Below, piece by piece: positions 1 through 9,380 of a stretch of 64,000 nucleotides of DNA. Where the stretch lies: assembly GCA_035654655.1 (NCBI GenBank), contig DASRWI010000017.1, positions 1-64,000 of the forward strand, read 5' to 3'. This DNA comes from DASRWI01 sp035654655. GTDB taxonomy: Bacteria; Bacteroidota; Ignavibacteria; Ignavibacteriales; Ignavibacteriaceae. The translations under genes and the position numbers were made by a program. The notes below the pieces were generated by a model that saw nothing but the letters and a program-made list of their open reading frames with translations, was not told where the DNA came from and searched no databases. Within the stretch, counting starts at the first letter, position 1. Each line of letters opens with the position of its first letter.

Positions 1-204
1 ATATATTCTGATGGTGTAACTGAGGCTGCTGATGAAGAATTTAATGCTTATGGTGAAGAAAGATTATATAAAATAATTCAGGCTAATAAACATTTATCTG
101 CTAAAGAATTAATCTATATAATTTTAGATGATGTAATTAAATATTCAAAGAATGGTCAATATTCTGATGATAAAACTTTAGTTATAATAAAAAGGATTAA
201 GTAG
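1..204 (+). CDS. C-terminal fragment of a SpoIIE/RsbU-type PP2C serine phosphatase
   Basis: The window opens inside a reading frame whose last 67 codons are visible. The fragment has YSDGVTEA near its start, GEERL in the middle and DDKTLVIIKR at the end. This is the usual ending of PPM/SpoIIE-type phosphatases: the YSDGVTEA strand and the later DD hold metal-binding aspartates. Such enzymes dephosphorylate anti-anti-sigma factors or act as output domains of sensor proteins, so the missing part could carry PAS, GAF or receiver domains. The frame ends with TAG at 202-204. Family assignment from these motifs is fairly sure, but the substrate and full architecture cannot be known from this window. 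Confidence 0.8.
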   Translation: MYSDGVTEAADEEFNAYGEERLYKIIQANKHLSAKELIYIILDDVIKYSKNGQYSDDKTLVIIKRIK

Positions 205-210
205 GAATAA

Positions 211-241
211 AAAAGTCCGGAGTGTTTAGCTCCGGACTTGT
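211..241 (-). terminator. Rho-independent terminator between convergent genes
   Basis: A perfect 10-bp stem (213-222 pairs with 230-239, arm AAGTCCGGAG) encloses a 7-nt loop. Read on the minus strand it is followed by a T-run, so it best serves the porin gene ending at 250. It may also stop transcription of the phosphatase from the other side. Confidence 0.85.
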
Positions 242-249
242 TAGAAGTT

Positions 250-1266
250 TTATAGGTAACTAATACCAATAGATAAGAAGTGAACATTTCCAAATAAACC
301 ATAAGGCTGCAAAGCATAGCTTATTCTTAATGGAATATTCTGGTAAGTATAATTAACACCTGCACCAACACTCCAACCTCTTTCATCATAACCTGTTGAA
401 TAACCTGCTCTTAAGAATAACATTCTTGCAAAGCTGTATTCACCACCCACTTTTAATTTTTCTCCAAAGTCTCTTGGATGCTTTGACTCAAATGATAAAA
501 CAAATTGATGTACATCTGATCTATCATATAAGAATAAAAGAGGTTCAACAGTAGCACCAAAGCTTACTGAAAAAGGCAATGGGAAATTCTGTTGTTCAAA
601 TCTTAATTCTTTAGAAATATTATGAATAACTGCACCGAATTTAATTCCCATATAATCAAAATCATATAAAGCACCAACATCAGCAGCTATTGTTCCCTGT
701 GTATAATCTTTAGCTTCAATAACAAGTGCACTATCATTCAAATCATTACCTGAAGTTGAAATCCAGGCTTCACCTAAATCCTGATAAACATATTTTAGAT
801 TAACACCATAGGAGAAGTTATTTGTAATTCTTTGAGAGAATGAAATACCAACGCCTAAACCAACAGGTGAAAATTCGCCGGTTTCAATATAACCAACTTC
901 ATTTGCTGCTCTTCGTGTTTGATAAAAAGTACCATAATCCATAGATAGAAGACTTGCACCTACAATGCCAAAGTCTCCTACTTTATAAGCAGCAGAAACT
1001 GCATTATAATTTATATCAGCTATTCCTCTTGTATGGTTAAATGCAATGTCTGCTGAATTATCCATAAATCCTAAAAGAGCAGGATTCCAGAAAATTCCTT
1101 CAGAATTATATGTGTTTACAATACCAACCATACCGCGTCCTACAACTTCGGCAGACACAGGGTTTTCAAGAAATCTAAAACCTACCTGTGCCTTCTTATT
1201 TACTTGCCCAAAACTTACTGCTGATAATCCAATAAGCATTATAAACAGTAATGTAAATTTTTTCAT
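250..1266 (-). CDS. PorV/PorQ-family outer-membrane beta-barrel protein
   Basis: The 338-residue product begins MKKFTLLFIMLIGLSAVSFG, a signal peptide, and then has GFRFLENPVSAEVVGRGMVG and a WNPALLG motif, typical of PorV/PorQ (FadL-like) barrels. The rest alternates short strands and turns and ends in a beta strand (SIGISYL). PorV acts in the outer membrane as a T9SS shuttle that accepts cargo from the translocon; many Ignavibacteria carry several paralogues. I chose the ATG at 1266 because GGAG lies 7 nt upstream and the signal peptide follows at once. The longer frame from 1320 would add 18 residues that overlap the upstream gene's stop. It is the last gene of a three-gene minus-strand unit. 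The family is fairly sure; whether it is the true T9SS PorV or a paralogue is not. Confidence 0.75.
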   Translation of the reverse strand: MKKFTLLFIMLIGLSAVSFGQVNKKAQVGFRFLENPVSAEVVGRGMVGIVNTYNSEGIFWNPALLGFMDNSADIAFNHTRGIADINYNAVSAAYKVGDFGIVGASLLSMDYGTFYQTRRAANEVGYIETGEFSPVGLGVGISFSQRITNNFSYGVNLKYVYQDLGEAWISTSGNDLNDSALVIEAKDYTQGTIAADVGALYDFDYMGIKFGAVIHNISKELRFEQQNFPLPFSVSFGATVEPLLFLYDRSDVHQFVLSFESKHPRDFGEKLKVGGEYSFARMLFLRAGYSTGYDERGWSVGAGVNYTYQNIPLRISYALQPYGLFGNVHFLSIGISYL

Positions 1267-1309
1267 TAATAACTCCGTTAATATCTTTTGTGTTTTCATA
1301 GTTTTACCT

Positions 1310-3391
1310 CTAACGGACAATTATAAATTTTACAAACTGATTATCAAGCTTATTGCCATTGATATCCTGGCAATCTGTAACAGCAAGGATATAAATACCG
1401 CTTGTAACAAATTGATTAGTATCAGTCTGCTGGAACCATTCGTGGTCCGCAGTTCCATAATGATCAATGGTTTTTACAAGATTTCCTGTTTCTGTAAAAA
1501 TTCTTAATGTACACTTTACAGGTAAATTAAAAAATGAAATTTTATTTTCATCACCTGCTATTAGAGCTTTACCAGATGCTATTGTTGCAGGATTAGGAAC
1601 AACACGTACTTCGCTGCTTGTTGATAATCCAGGTTTAAAGGATACAGCCGGTAACAAAGACCTTGTTAAGAAACGTGAACTTTCAAGAGGTCTGTTATTA
1701 TTTAAGGTCCCATTATCAATTGCTGTAACAGCATAATAATAATCAATACCTCTGGTAATATTAGCATCAACATATTCGGTAACATTTCTATCATTGGTTT
1801 CATATACAAGTTCCCATTGTTTCTCTGTTCCTAAATCTGTCGGGTCATTAACTAATAGAGCTCCTTGTTTTCTATAAACTTTCCATCCTGCCCAATCATC
1901 TGTTCCTGTTGCAAAATCTTTGAAATAAGATAAATCAGGATATTCCCAGCTAACAATAATTTTATCCGGACCTGAAGCAACATTGATATCAGGAGGAGGA
2001 GGTGCTGTAGGAATTTTATTTCCTAACAATATTTGATTGTAAGACCAATTAGCTTTATCTAATGTACTTACTAATTTTTCTCTACCGATGTTTAAGATTG
2101 TATCTTTCTTTTGCTGGTCAGTAATTTGATTATTTAACCATGCACTGCCAATCGAACTAGCCTGCTGATAATCCATTCCACCGACACCAACTGCATAAAC
2201 AAGAGTAATTGAATCTTGTCTACCAGGAGCTTTTGTTAATTCATAAGGACCAACAGTTATAAATCTCATAGGTCCTTTATCAATTGTCTGTCCTAAAGTT
2301 GTAGCATCCAATGGGAATCTACCTCTTGAATCATCACCACGATAGGTTTGTCTTAAACCAATATCTCTTCTACCCCATAAGTCTTTTGTAATTCCAGCAT
2401 GTGGCATTGCGTATGGCTGGTCCAAATCATTAGTTTTATCTAAATAAGATTTATCTGCATGCAAAAGAGCATAACCAGGTACTTGAACTGAATGTAAAAA
2501 TCCAGATTGTCTATTAGGGTCACCGGTATCATCCTTTGACCCATTTGTGAAAGCCTGGACATTAGGATTTTTTGAGTCCCAATAATATGCAATGTATAGT
2601 GAATCAGTTAAACCGCCTAAATCTGATTTCCTTACCATCCAGCTATCAAGGTCGTCTTCTGATTCAAAATTATAATTGTTATAAACATATCTTTCACCTT
2701 CTTTGGAAGGGCCAAAGCTGAATGCAATAGGCCACCAGAACTTAATTGTCTGGTCTACTAATGTATCTTTTGAAGAACTTGCATTTCTTGGAATTTTAAT
2801 TTCACCGGTGAACTTATGTGTTGCTTTCCAGATAACATAATCACCATGTTCAGGATTGCTAAAAGATAACAATTCAACATGGCTTCTAATTCCAAATTGA
2901 GGGAGTACATCTTCAAATACTATTTTTTCATCAGCTTCAAGATTTGGGTCAACATACCATTGATAAGGTGCATCAAGTTGAATTCCATCAACTGTTACAT
3001 GAGGGGGACGATATCTTCTAACTTCATATGCCCAATCATTAACACCAAAATTTGTTAAAGCATCACCTCTGGTGAACATAGGATGGTTAACACCATTTTC
3101 ATCTATTATACCATTGTCATCCAAGCTTATTGGATTAAATATTTGATATAACATATTTGACATCCATCTATCCTGGGGCCAATGGAATAAAAATGTATTT
3201 TGTCTATTGTCTCCTGCTAAATTCCAACTAAATTGAGATTGCAGACCACCATCACCCATTAATCTGTTCATACTCAGATCAAAGTTTCCAACATTCATCA
3301 TCATTGGAGGTGGATTAGGTTTTCGTTCTTGTGCATTTATAAATGCAGCAAAAATTAAAAGTAGAATTAAACTTTTTATTATGTATTTCAT
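1310..3391 (-). CDS. secreted protein with fibronectin type III-like region and T9SS-like C-terminus
   Basis: The product has 693 residues and a signal peptide (MKYIIKSLILLLIFAAFINA). The first ~450 residues are rich in Trp, Tyr and Asp and match no family I know. A fibronectin type III-like module follows (about 470-580, with IIVSWEYPD, GWKVYRK and YYYAVTAID). The last ~95 residues start VRVVPNPA, include LRIFTETGNLVKTI and end VKFIIVR, which resembles a degenerate T9SS sorting domain. It lies 23 nt downstream of the TonB receptor and 43 nt upstream of the PorV-like gene, so the three are probably co-transcribed. Export and surface exposure are inferred from this context. The ligand is unknown. 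Confidence 0.7.
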   Translation of the reverse strand: MKYIIKSLILLLIFAAFINAQERKPNPPPMMMNVGNFDLSMNRLMGDGGLQSQFSWNLAGDNRQNTFLFHWPQDRWMSNMLYQIFNPISLDDNGIIDENGVNHPMFTRGDALTNFGVNDWAYEVRRYRPPHVTVDGIQLDAPYQWYVDPNLEADEKIVFEDVLPQFGIRSHVELLSFSNPEHGDYVIWKATHKFTGEIKIPRNASSSKDTLVDQTIKFWWPIAFSFGPSKEGERYVYNNYNFESEDDLDSWMVRKSDLGGLTDSLYIAYYWDSKNPNVQAFTNGSKDDTGDPNRQSGFLHSVQVPGYALLHADKSYLDKTNDLDQPYAMPHAGITKDLWGRRDIGLRQTYRGDDSRGRFPLDATTLGQTIDKGPMRFITVGPYELTKAPGRQDSITLVYAVGVGGMDYQQASSIGSAWLNNQITDQQKKDTILNIGREKLVSTLDKANWSYNQILLGNKIPTAPPPPDINVASGPDKIIVSWEYPDLSYFKDFATGTDDWAGWKVYRKQGALLVNDPTDLGTEKQWELVYETNDRNVTEYVDANITRGIDYYYAVTAIDNGTLNNNRPLESSRFLTRSLLPAVSFKPGLSTSSEVRVVPNPATIASGKALIAGDENKISFFNLPVKCTLRIFTETGNLVKTIDHYGTADHEWFQQTDTNQFVTSGIYILAVTDCQDINGNKLDNQFVKFIIVR

Positions 3392-3414
3392 AAATCTTTT
3401 TCTCTTATTTCTTG

Positions 3415-6400
3415 TTAAAGATTAATTCTTAAACCAAGTATATACATACGTGGATTAAGGAAAATAGGTGCATCATACCAGCCTGTCTTAATGTACGGCT
3501 TATCGTATTCACCCCATTTATCACTTCCACCTTTATCAGGTGTTTGAAGAGAACTCTTATATTCATCATATTGAGTTTGGGTCATATTACCAACATTAAG
3601 AAGTTTGGTATTGTGAAGGTTCTTTACCATAAATACTAATTCAAAATTTCCAATTGAAGTATTTATATTCTTTGATACTTTTAAATCTGCATTCCAATAA
3701 TCAACTACATCAATATAAATTCTTTTTGCTACTTCCCTTTCAGCAGGGTTGGATAAGAATCTTCCACCATCTCTCCATTGGAAGAAGTAATTTACAAACC
3801 AATCTCCTAATGGATAAAATCCCATAAACTCAGGACCTAAATCAACTGGAGAATGAAAGTTTAAATTAGCATTAGCTCTTGGTAATGGGTCTGTTTCACT
3901 TAAGTATGAAGAACGAAGCTCGTTGTTTCTTGCTTTTAATCTATCTTCAAAAATTTGCGCAAAACCTGTTTGACCTGCACTTGATAACATATAATCATAC
4001 ATTGCTGTGAAAGTAAACCATTCGCCAAAAGGTCTTTCAAATCTTATTTCAAACCCTCTTATATCTTTGTAAGCATCAGGAACATATTCTGTTACTAAGT
4101 TATCGCCATAATAGTTAATATATGTTCTACTAAGAGGTTCATTTCTAATATCTTTATAATATGCAGTAACATTTAATAGTAATTCATTAAATATCATCTG
4201 TTCAAAACCAAATTCGTAAGAAATCGTTTTGGCCATTTGTAATGCTGGAGTAGGAATACTCACACCACCTGAAACGACATAAGTGCTATATAAAAAAGCA
4301 GCCGGAGGACGTTGATAAAAATGTCCATAGTTAAAGTACATTTTACTGCTTGCAGTAATTGGGAATGCTACTCCTAATCTTGGCGATACATGAATTTGAG
4401 TTTTATTTTCAGTCTGTGGCCATCCTGGAGGATTTGCTAAAAGGTCTCTGAATACTTGCCATCTTTCCCAGGAAAAACTGGCACCTTGTAAGTTATTATA
4501 AACATCATTCAATAAAGCTTTATAATCTTCATCAGATGGAAATCCTGCCTGGAAACCTTTTTTCATTGGGTCAAAGAAATCAACTCTTAATCCTGCATTA
4601 AGAATCATTCCCTGGAACTCTAATTTATCTTGGGCAAACAAACCCACTTCCAAAGGAGTAGCTTTGAAATATTGCCAGGTATCAGGAGAGAAACCTACAT
4701 CAATAGATGATTGATACCAGGTACCTGAATAAACTAACATATCTTGTAATGATAATTGGAAACCAGCTTCAACCTGATGATATCTTCCTATCTGAGCAGT
4801 AATATCTCCTTTAAATTGATATGCATAAGAATATGACGAATCAACTTTTTGAGCACCACCAGTTAAAGCAAAAGTATTCAATGGATCATAAATATAATTT
4901 GTTGATGCCATAGGGGTACCATATGATGGTAGTGTATATCTATAATCTTTTTTAGTTTTAGTGCTGTAGAAGTATGCATAATTATTGGTATTAGCTGTAT
5001 CCATCATAGCAAATGGTTTCAAATCCTGATCAGTGTATCCCATTTGAAAATCTAAATTATAGAAGGCTTTGTCTGATAGTGTATGAACAAATCTTGCACC
5101 TGAAACAAAGTATCTTCCATCATAAAATTGTAAACGGCTTTTGTTATACAATTGCGAAAAACTTCCACCTCCAATTAATCCAGCTGCTCTGCTTACAGAA
5201 GTTGAAGTACTGTTTAAGAAACTGAAGCTTTGAGATTCTCCTAACAAAGCTCCACCATAAGTACTGAAACCGCCACCGCTAACAGATTGTATTTTAGCAT
5301 ATAATCCATTAACAGATAAACGCATATTATCATTTAATTGGGTGCTGATTTTTAGTTGACCATTCCAGTCGATGTAGTCATTTCTTGGACCAACTGGGAA
5401 AGGCAATTGAGATTTTTCGTATTTAAATCCTGCCATAAAAGTTGAACGTGAAGAGAATTCACTCCAGAATGGAATAAAATCTCCTGGAACCGGACCTGAT
5501 AAAGTGCCTTCATAAAATTGGTTTGGTTTATTAGCAAAATTATATTGTGGATGTTGAAGCTTCCACAACTCTAATCTTTGCAATGAATCTAATGGACCAA
5601 GCTCTTTATTTGTATTCAATGTTTTAGATGACCAACCTTTAAAACTTCTGAATTCTGCAGGTACTGTCGAATCAGCTGGGTCAACACCATACCAGGCATA
5701 ACCATTAGCAGAAGTATCTGCATATACTCTATAAATCCAGGAGTTATCACTCCATGGGTTAGTACCAAAATATCTTTTTTGAGCAGGAGTAATATCGGTT
5801 CTTAAAGATAAATGATATCTATCTCTATCACCATCTTTAGTAACCACATTTAATAATCCTGAACGAACACCTCCATATTTTGCAGTAAAACCACCGGTCT
5901 GCACCTGGATTTCTTTAATGGTCGTAGTATTTAAGGCAAGGTATGAATTTTCTGAACGAGGATCTCTTAATGATAAACCATCAATTCTAACATCTGTTTC
6001 ACGAATTGCACCACCTCTAAAACTTAATCCATTTCCCTGAGCACTACTTTGGATTTCAACACCCTTTACAGTTCCTAAAAATTCATCTACTCTTAGAACA
6101 GGCATTGATTGAAGACGTTCTGTACCAATTACTTCCTGAGTAGAGGAAACGTCTTGTTTAATAATTTCTTTGTTAGCAACTACAACAACCTGACCAACTT
6201 CCATTGAAGAAGCTTCAAGTTGAAAGTTAACTTCAATTGTTCTATCAATATCCACTTTAATTGGTTTTACTACCATCGAACCATAACCAATTAAACTTGC
6301 TGTAACTGCATATTGACCTACTGGGACATTTAATATATTGAAGTAACCATCCTTATCTGTAGCAGCACCCTGCTTTTGTGAAAGATTAACTTCAGAACCA

Positions 6401-6573
6401 TCAGCATTAACTTTTTGAGTAACTATTACGTTTACTCCCGCTAATGATTCTCCTGTCCATTTATCAATTACTTTTCCACGTAATTTTCCGATAGATTGAG
6501 CATCAGCTGTAATTTGGAAAATTATGAGAAAAGTAAAGGATAATAAAAGAAAGCTTTGGTAAAATTTCTTCAT
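3415..6573 (-). CDS. TonB-dependent outer-membrane receptor with N-terminal carboxypeptidase-regulatory-like domain
   Basis: The 1052-residue protein has a signal peptide (1-25), then a CarboxypepD_reg-like beta-sandwich (about 28-118, GKLRGKVIDKWTGESLAGVN), then a TonB plug (about 135-250; GNGLSFRGGAIRETDVRIDG, TGGFTAKYGGVRSG). The remaining ~800 residues have the aromatic alternation of a 22-strand barrel and end with RMYILGLRINL. The architecture matches SusC-like and related receptors, which import large ligands with energy from TonB-ExbBD. No SusD partner is present; a fibronectin-type secreted protein and a PorV-like protein follow instead. The substrate is unknown. It is the first gene of the unit, behind a 337-nt AT-rich leader. 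Confidence 0.9.
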   Translation of the reverse strand: MKKFYQSFLLLSFTFLIIFQITADAQSIGKLRGKVIDKWTGESLAGVNVIVTQKVNADGSEVNLSQKQGAATDKDGYFNILNVPVGQYAVTASLIGYGSMVVKPIKVDIDRTIEVNFQLEASSMEVGQVVVVANKEIIKQDVSSTQEVIGTERLQSMPVLRVDEFLGTVKGVEIQSSAQGNGLSFRGGAIRETDVRIDGLSLRDPRSENSYLALNTTTIKEIQVQTGGFTAKYGGVRSGLLNVVTKDGDRDRYHLSLRTDITPAQKRYFGTNPWSDNSWIYRVYADTSANGYAWYGVDPADSTVPAEFRSFKGWSSKTLNTNKELGPLDSLQRLELWKLQHPQYNFANKPNQFYEGTLSGPVPGDFIPFWSEFSSRSTFMAGFKYEKSQLPFPVGPRNDYIDWNGQLKISTQLNDNMRLSVNGLYAKIQSVSGGGFSTYGGALLGESQSFSFLNSTSTSVSRAAGLIGGGSFSQLYNKSRLQFYDGRYFVSGARFVHTLSDKAFYNLDFQMGYTDQDLKPFAMMDTANTNNYAYFYSTKTKKDYRYTLPSYGTPMASTNYIYDPLNTFALTGGAQKVDSSYSYAYQFKGDITAQIGRYHQVEAGFQLSLQDMLVYSGTWYQSSIDVGFSPDTWQYFKATPLEVGLFAQDKLEFQGMILNAGLRVDFFDPMKKGFQAGFPSDEDYKALLNDVYNNLQGASFSWERWQVFRDLLANPPGWPQTENKTQIHVSPRLGVAFPITASSKMYFNYGHFYQRPPAAFLYSTYVVSGGVSIPTPALQMAKTISYEFGFEQMIFNELLLNVTAYYKDIRNEPLSRTYINYYGDNLVTEYVPDAYKDIRGFEIRFERPFGEWFTFTAMYDYMLSSAGQTGFAQIFEDRLKARNNELRSSYLSETDPLPRANANLNFHSPVDLGPEFMGFYPLGDWFVNYFFQWRDGGRFLSNPAEREVAKRIYIDVVDYWNADLKVSKNINTSIGNFELVFMVKNLHNTKLLNVGNMTQTQYDEYKSSLQTPDKGGSDKWGEYDKPYIKTGWYDAPIFLNPRMYILGLRINL

Positions 6574-6910
6574 ACCTGATCCTTATTAAATAAATATTTT
6601 GGTTTTATTGTAAAATGATTCATGACTTTGAGGTTAGTTAAAGTAAATGAGAATAGGATCTTCTTAAAGAAGTACATATATATTCCTTTGAATTGAAACT
6701 TTTATCATTTACATAGAACCGGTTAGAATAGAACTAAGAACTTAATAAATAACATTATTTTTTATCATAAATAATATAGTTAGAAAAAAAATATAATTCC
6801 AAATATTATTTGATAATCAATGAGTATTTCCTTAAAAATAATAATAAAATATTCAATTTTAATTCCTTATATTAATTTGATAAAGAACTAAAAACATTAT
6901 TAAAAAAATT
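6574..6910. other. 337-nt divergent intergenic region
   Basis: Very AT-rich spacer between the TonB receptor (-) and the MEMO-family gene (+). The only structure seen is a short palindrome at 6660-6672 (CTTCTTAAAGAAG). No open frame, RNA gene or convincing TAnnTTTG promoter element was found on either strand. Confidence 0.6.
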
Positions 6911-7975
6911 ATGAAAAAATTAATTTTTATTTTATTCTTTTTATTTGCATCCATTCATGGGCAAACGAATAACGAAAAAATTAGACCAATCCAGGACAAT
7001 ATTGGATTCTGTTGGAATGCTGATGAAATGAATAATTTGATGGATTACTTATCCAGGTATAATAAAAATGCTAATCAAAGTTTAAAAAATTTAGTAGCTG
7101 CTATTTCAGTCCATGATGATTATCTTTATGCTGGTAATGTGTATTACCCTTTGTACAAAAACATCAAAGCTAAAGAGGTCATTATATTTGGGCTAATGCA
7201 TGGTACGGTTCGAAAAGAAATTGGACCTAAGTCAAACATTTTAATCTTAGATGAATTTGATAAATGGAAAGGTCCTTATAAGGATGTTGAAATCTCCCCA
7301 CTAAGAGAAATAATTAAATCAAAACTTTCTAAAGAATACTTTATTGTTAATAATAAAGCTCAAAGTATTGAGCATTCTATAGAAGCAGAAATTCCTTTCC
7401 TTCAATATTACAATAGAGATGTTAAGATAACCCCTATTATGGTTACCAATATGCCCTTAGAAAAAATGGATGAAATTTCAAGTAAACTATCAGAAATTAT
7501 CATTGATTATTGTAAGAGCAATAATCTTAAGTTAGGAAGAGATATTTTTTTCTTAATCTCCAACGATGCTAATCATTATGGAGAAGATTTTAATAATTCT
7601 CCTTATGGTATGGATAAAAAAGCACACGAAACTGCAACAAATAATGATAAGAGAATTATTAAAGAAGACTTGGAAGGAAAAATTGATGAAGTTAAAATTT
7701 CAAGTTTAGCGAAAGAATTAATTTCTGACTCAACAAAGAAAAATGTGGTTCCCCTGTGGTGCGGAAGAAATCCAATCTTATTTGGGTTAAAAACGATATC
7801 TAAAGTAGTAGATGGAATTGAACATAAAAATATACATGGAAAACTTTTTAAATACTCAGATACTTTTACTGAAAAAATTCTCCCTGTCAAGAATACAAGT
7901 ATGGGAGTAACTGCAGTTTTTAATTATAAACATTGGTGCGGCTGGTTTACTGAAGGTTTTTATTTAGATAAATAG
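6911..7975 (+). CDS. secreted MEMO1/AmmeMemoRadiSam-B family protein
   Basis: The 354-residue protein starts with a signal peptide (MKKLIFILFFLFASIHG). Family motifs follow in order: SVHDDYLYAG (the PHAGY motif of MEMO1), FGLMHGT (GPSHH region), EHSIEAEIPFLQYY (HSIExxLPF), ISNDANHYG (SSDxxHWG) and PLWCGRNPI (CGRxPI). The three residues known to bind metal in human MEMO1 (two His and one Cys) therefore all have counterparts. Most bacterial homologues are cytoplasmic and sit near AMMECR1 and a radical SAM gene; neither is visible here, and this copy appears exported. The next gene downstream encodes a Met-rich exported protein, which makes a periplasmic copper or redox role possible but only inferred. 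A strong terminator follows at 7981-8004. Confidence 0.8.
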   Translation: MKKLIFILFFLFASIHGQTNNEKIRPIQDNIGFCWNADEMNNLMDYLSRYNKNANQSLKNLVAAISVHDDYLYAGNVYYPLYKNIKAKEVIIFGLMHGTVRKEIGPKSNILILDEFDKWKGPYKDVEISPLREIIKSKLSKEYFIVNNKAQSIEHSIEAEIPFLQYYNRDVKITPIMVTNMPLEKMDEISSKLSEIIIDYCKSNNLKLGRDIFFLISNDANHYGEDFNNSPYGMDKKAHETATNNDKRIIKEDLEGKIDEVKISSLAKELISDSTKKNVVPLWCGRNPILFGLKTISKVVDGIEHKNIHGKLFKYSDTFTEKILPVKNTSMGVTAVFNYKHWCGWFTEGFYLDK

Positions 7976-7980
7976 GTTCC

Positions 7981-8004
7981 AGGGAGGTTTCACCTCCCTT
8001 TTTT
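7981..8004 (+). terminator. Rho-independent terminator after the MEMO-family gene
   Basis: Perfect 8-bp stem AGGGAGGT/ACCTCCCT (7981-7988 with 7992-7999), 3-nt loop and a run of Ts. It lies 5 nt after the stop codon. Confidence 0.9.
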
Positions 8005-8084
8005 ATTGATAATAGGCACCACTTTGATTTTCTTCTTTCACCATTTTAATATGATTCTATTTTTTAACAAAGAAAGGTTTTAAA

Positions 8085-8498
8085 ATGTTAAAGAAGTATT
8101 TTATTTTTTTATTCGCATCAAGTCTTCTCTTCTTAATATCTTCCCAAATTAATGCTCAAGAAAGAGAACCTAAAGTGGATAAGAATACACAAAACTGTAT
8201 GGAAAAAATAGCAGCAGACAGTACTCTTAGAGTTCAAATGATGAATATGATTATGGAAAGAACTCACGGGAATAAAGAAGCAATGATGTGTATGTGTCAA
8301 ACGATAATGATTAATCCGGAAATGCATAAAACTATGATGAATATGATGAAAAAAGATGGTAAAATGCAAGATGGAATGAATCCAAATATGAAGCACGAGA
8401 TGATGAGTGATTCTGCAAAAGATGGAATGAACCATAATATGAATAGTGAAATGAAAGGTGATTCTACTAAGATGAAGGATAGAATGATAGTAATATGA
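8085..8498 (+). CDS. methionine-rich exported protein, probably frameshifted near its end
   Basis: The 137-residue product has a signal peptide (MLKKYFIFLFASSLLFLISS, cleavage near INAQ) and a very Met-rich mature part with motifs such as MMNMIMER, MMCMCQ and MMNMMKK. Met-rich exported proteins often bind Cu(I) in the periplasm; that role is inferred and no named family was recognised. The frame ends at 8498 with MIVI. One base earlier in phase, the frame continues NDSNMNDTTKIEEPHNMKK to a stop at 8540-8542, 3 nt before the next start. At 8478-8494 the DNA reads GATAG-AAT then GATAGTAAT, as if one T were lost from a 9-bp tandem repeat. The intact gene therefore probably ended at 8542. Confidence 0.65.
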   Translation: MLKKYFIFLFASSLLFLISSQINAQEREPKVDKNTQNCMEKIAADSTLRVQMMNMIMERTHGNKEAMMCMCQTIMINPEMHKTMMNMMKKDGKMQDGMNPNMKHEMMSDSAKDGMNHNMNSEMKGDSTKMKDRMIVI

Positions 8499-8545
8499 AT
8501 GACACAACTAAAATAGAAGAACCTCATAATATGAAAAAATAATTA

Positions 8546-9223
8546 ATGGAAAAAATCAAAAATATTAAATTCATTGCCTCTAAAAGTTCCGGTGAAGTAA
8601 GTGGAATAATTTACTTGCCCAAGAATTCAATTGGATTTTATGTGTTTGCTCATGGAGCAGGTGCACCAATGAACCATCCATTTATGAATAATGCTGCCGA
8701 ATATCTTGCTGAAGAAAGAATTGGCACTTTAAGATATAATTTCCCTTATTCTGAAAAAAAGAAAAAATATATTGACCCGGCTCCTATCTTGATGGAAACA
8801 GTTCGTTCAGCTATCAATTCGGCTAAAGACTACATTGGAGATATTCCTCTTTTTGCAGGCGGTAAGTCTATGGGCGGAAGAATGACTTCTCAGGCAGCTG
8901 CAAAAGAAATGTTGGATGATGTAAAAGGTTTAATTTTCTATGGATTTCCCCTTCATGCTCCTGGAAAAGATTCAACTGAAAGAGGTGAGCATTTATATAA
9001 GATTGATATACCAATGCTGTTTCTTCAAGGGACAAGAGATAAACTTGCAAACCTTGAATTGCTAAAGCCCATTATTAATAAGGTTGGAAAGAATGCCAGC
9101 ATACAAATAATTGAGGGTGCAGACCATTCATTTAAAGTTCTTAAGAGTTTAGGCAGAACAGAAGAACAAATTCAAAGAGATTTAGCTCATAAAATAAGAC
9201 AATGGATTGAAAAAAATATTTAA
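8546..9223 (+). CDS. alpha/beta hydrolase of the KANL3/Tex30 (dienelactone hydrolase-like) type
   Basis: The 225-residue cytoplasmic protein has an oxyanion region FAHGAGAPMNHPFM (residues ~30-43), the nucleophile elbow GGKSMGGRM (Ser ~107), an acidic position in QGTRDKLA (~163) and the catalytic His in EGADHSF (~190). This order and the GAGAPMNHPF motif fit the KANL3/Tex30-like hydrolases, whose substrates are unknown. It starts 3 nt after the repaired end of the Met-rich gene, so the two are probably co-transcribed and may be coupled. The start codon lacks a clear Shine-Dalgarno sequence. Confidence 0.8.
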   Translation: MEKIKNIKFIASKSSGEVSGIIYLPKNSIGFYVFAHGAGAPMNHPFMNNAAEYLAEERIGTLRYNFPYSEKKKKYIDPAPILMETVRSAINSAKDYIGDIPLFAGGKSMGGRMTSQAAAKEMLDDVKGLIFYGFPLHAPGKDSTERGEHLYKIDIPMLFLQGTRDKLANLELLKPIINKVGKNASIQIIEGADHSFKVLKSLGRTEEQIQRDLAHKIRQWIEKNI

Positions 9224-9380
9224 TTTTTTCCGATTTATTCTAAATCATCCCACTGTGTAGAAGCTAACAAAAATTAAATACTTACCTTAAGTCGCAGACT
9301 ATTAAGAATAAATTCTTATCTTATTACTGAATGTAATGAATATGTATAAGATTTCATGATTTTATAAAGATAGGTTTGGA

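Noticed and set aside
1267..1320. Longer start of the PorV-like gene at 1320
   Set aside because: The extra 18 residues precede a clear signal peptide, overlap the stop of the upstream gene, and the ATG at 1266 has GGAG before it.
1046..1507. Plus-strand frame over the porin and fibronectin genes
   Set aside because: It crosses the boundary of two clear minus-strand genes and has no family motif.
8133..8527. Two minus-strand frames over the Met-rich gene, rich in His or Ile/Phe
   Set aside because: They are shadows of ATG-rich DNA (CAT and TCA on the other strand) and have no recognisable domain.
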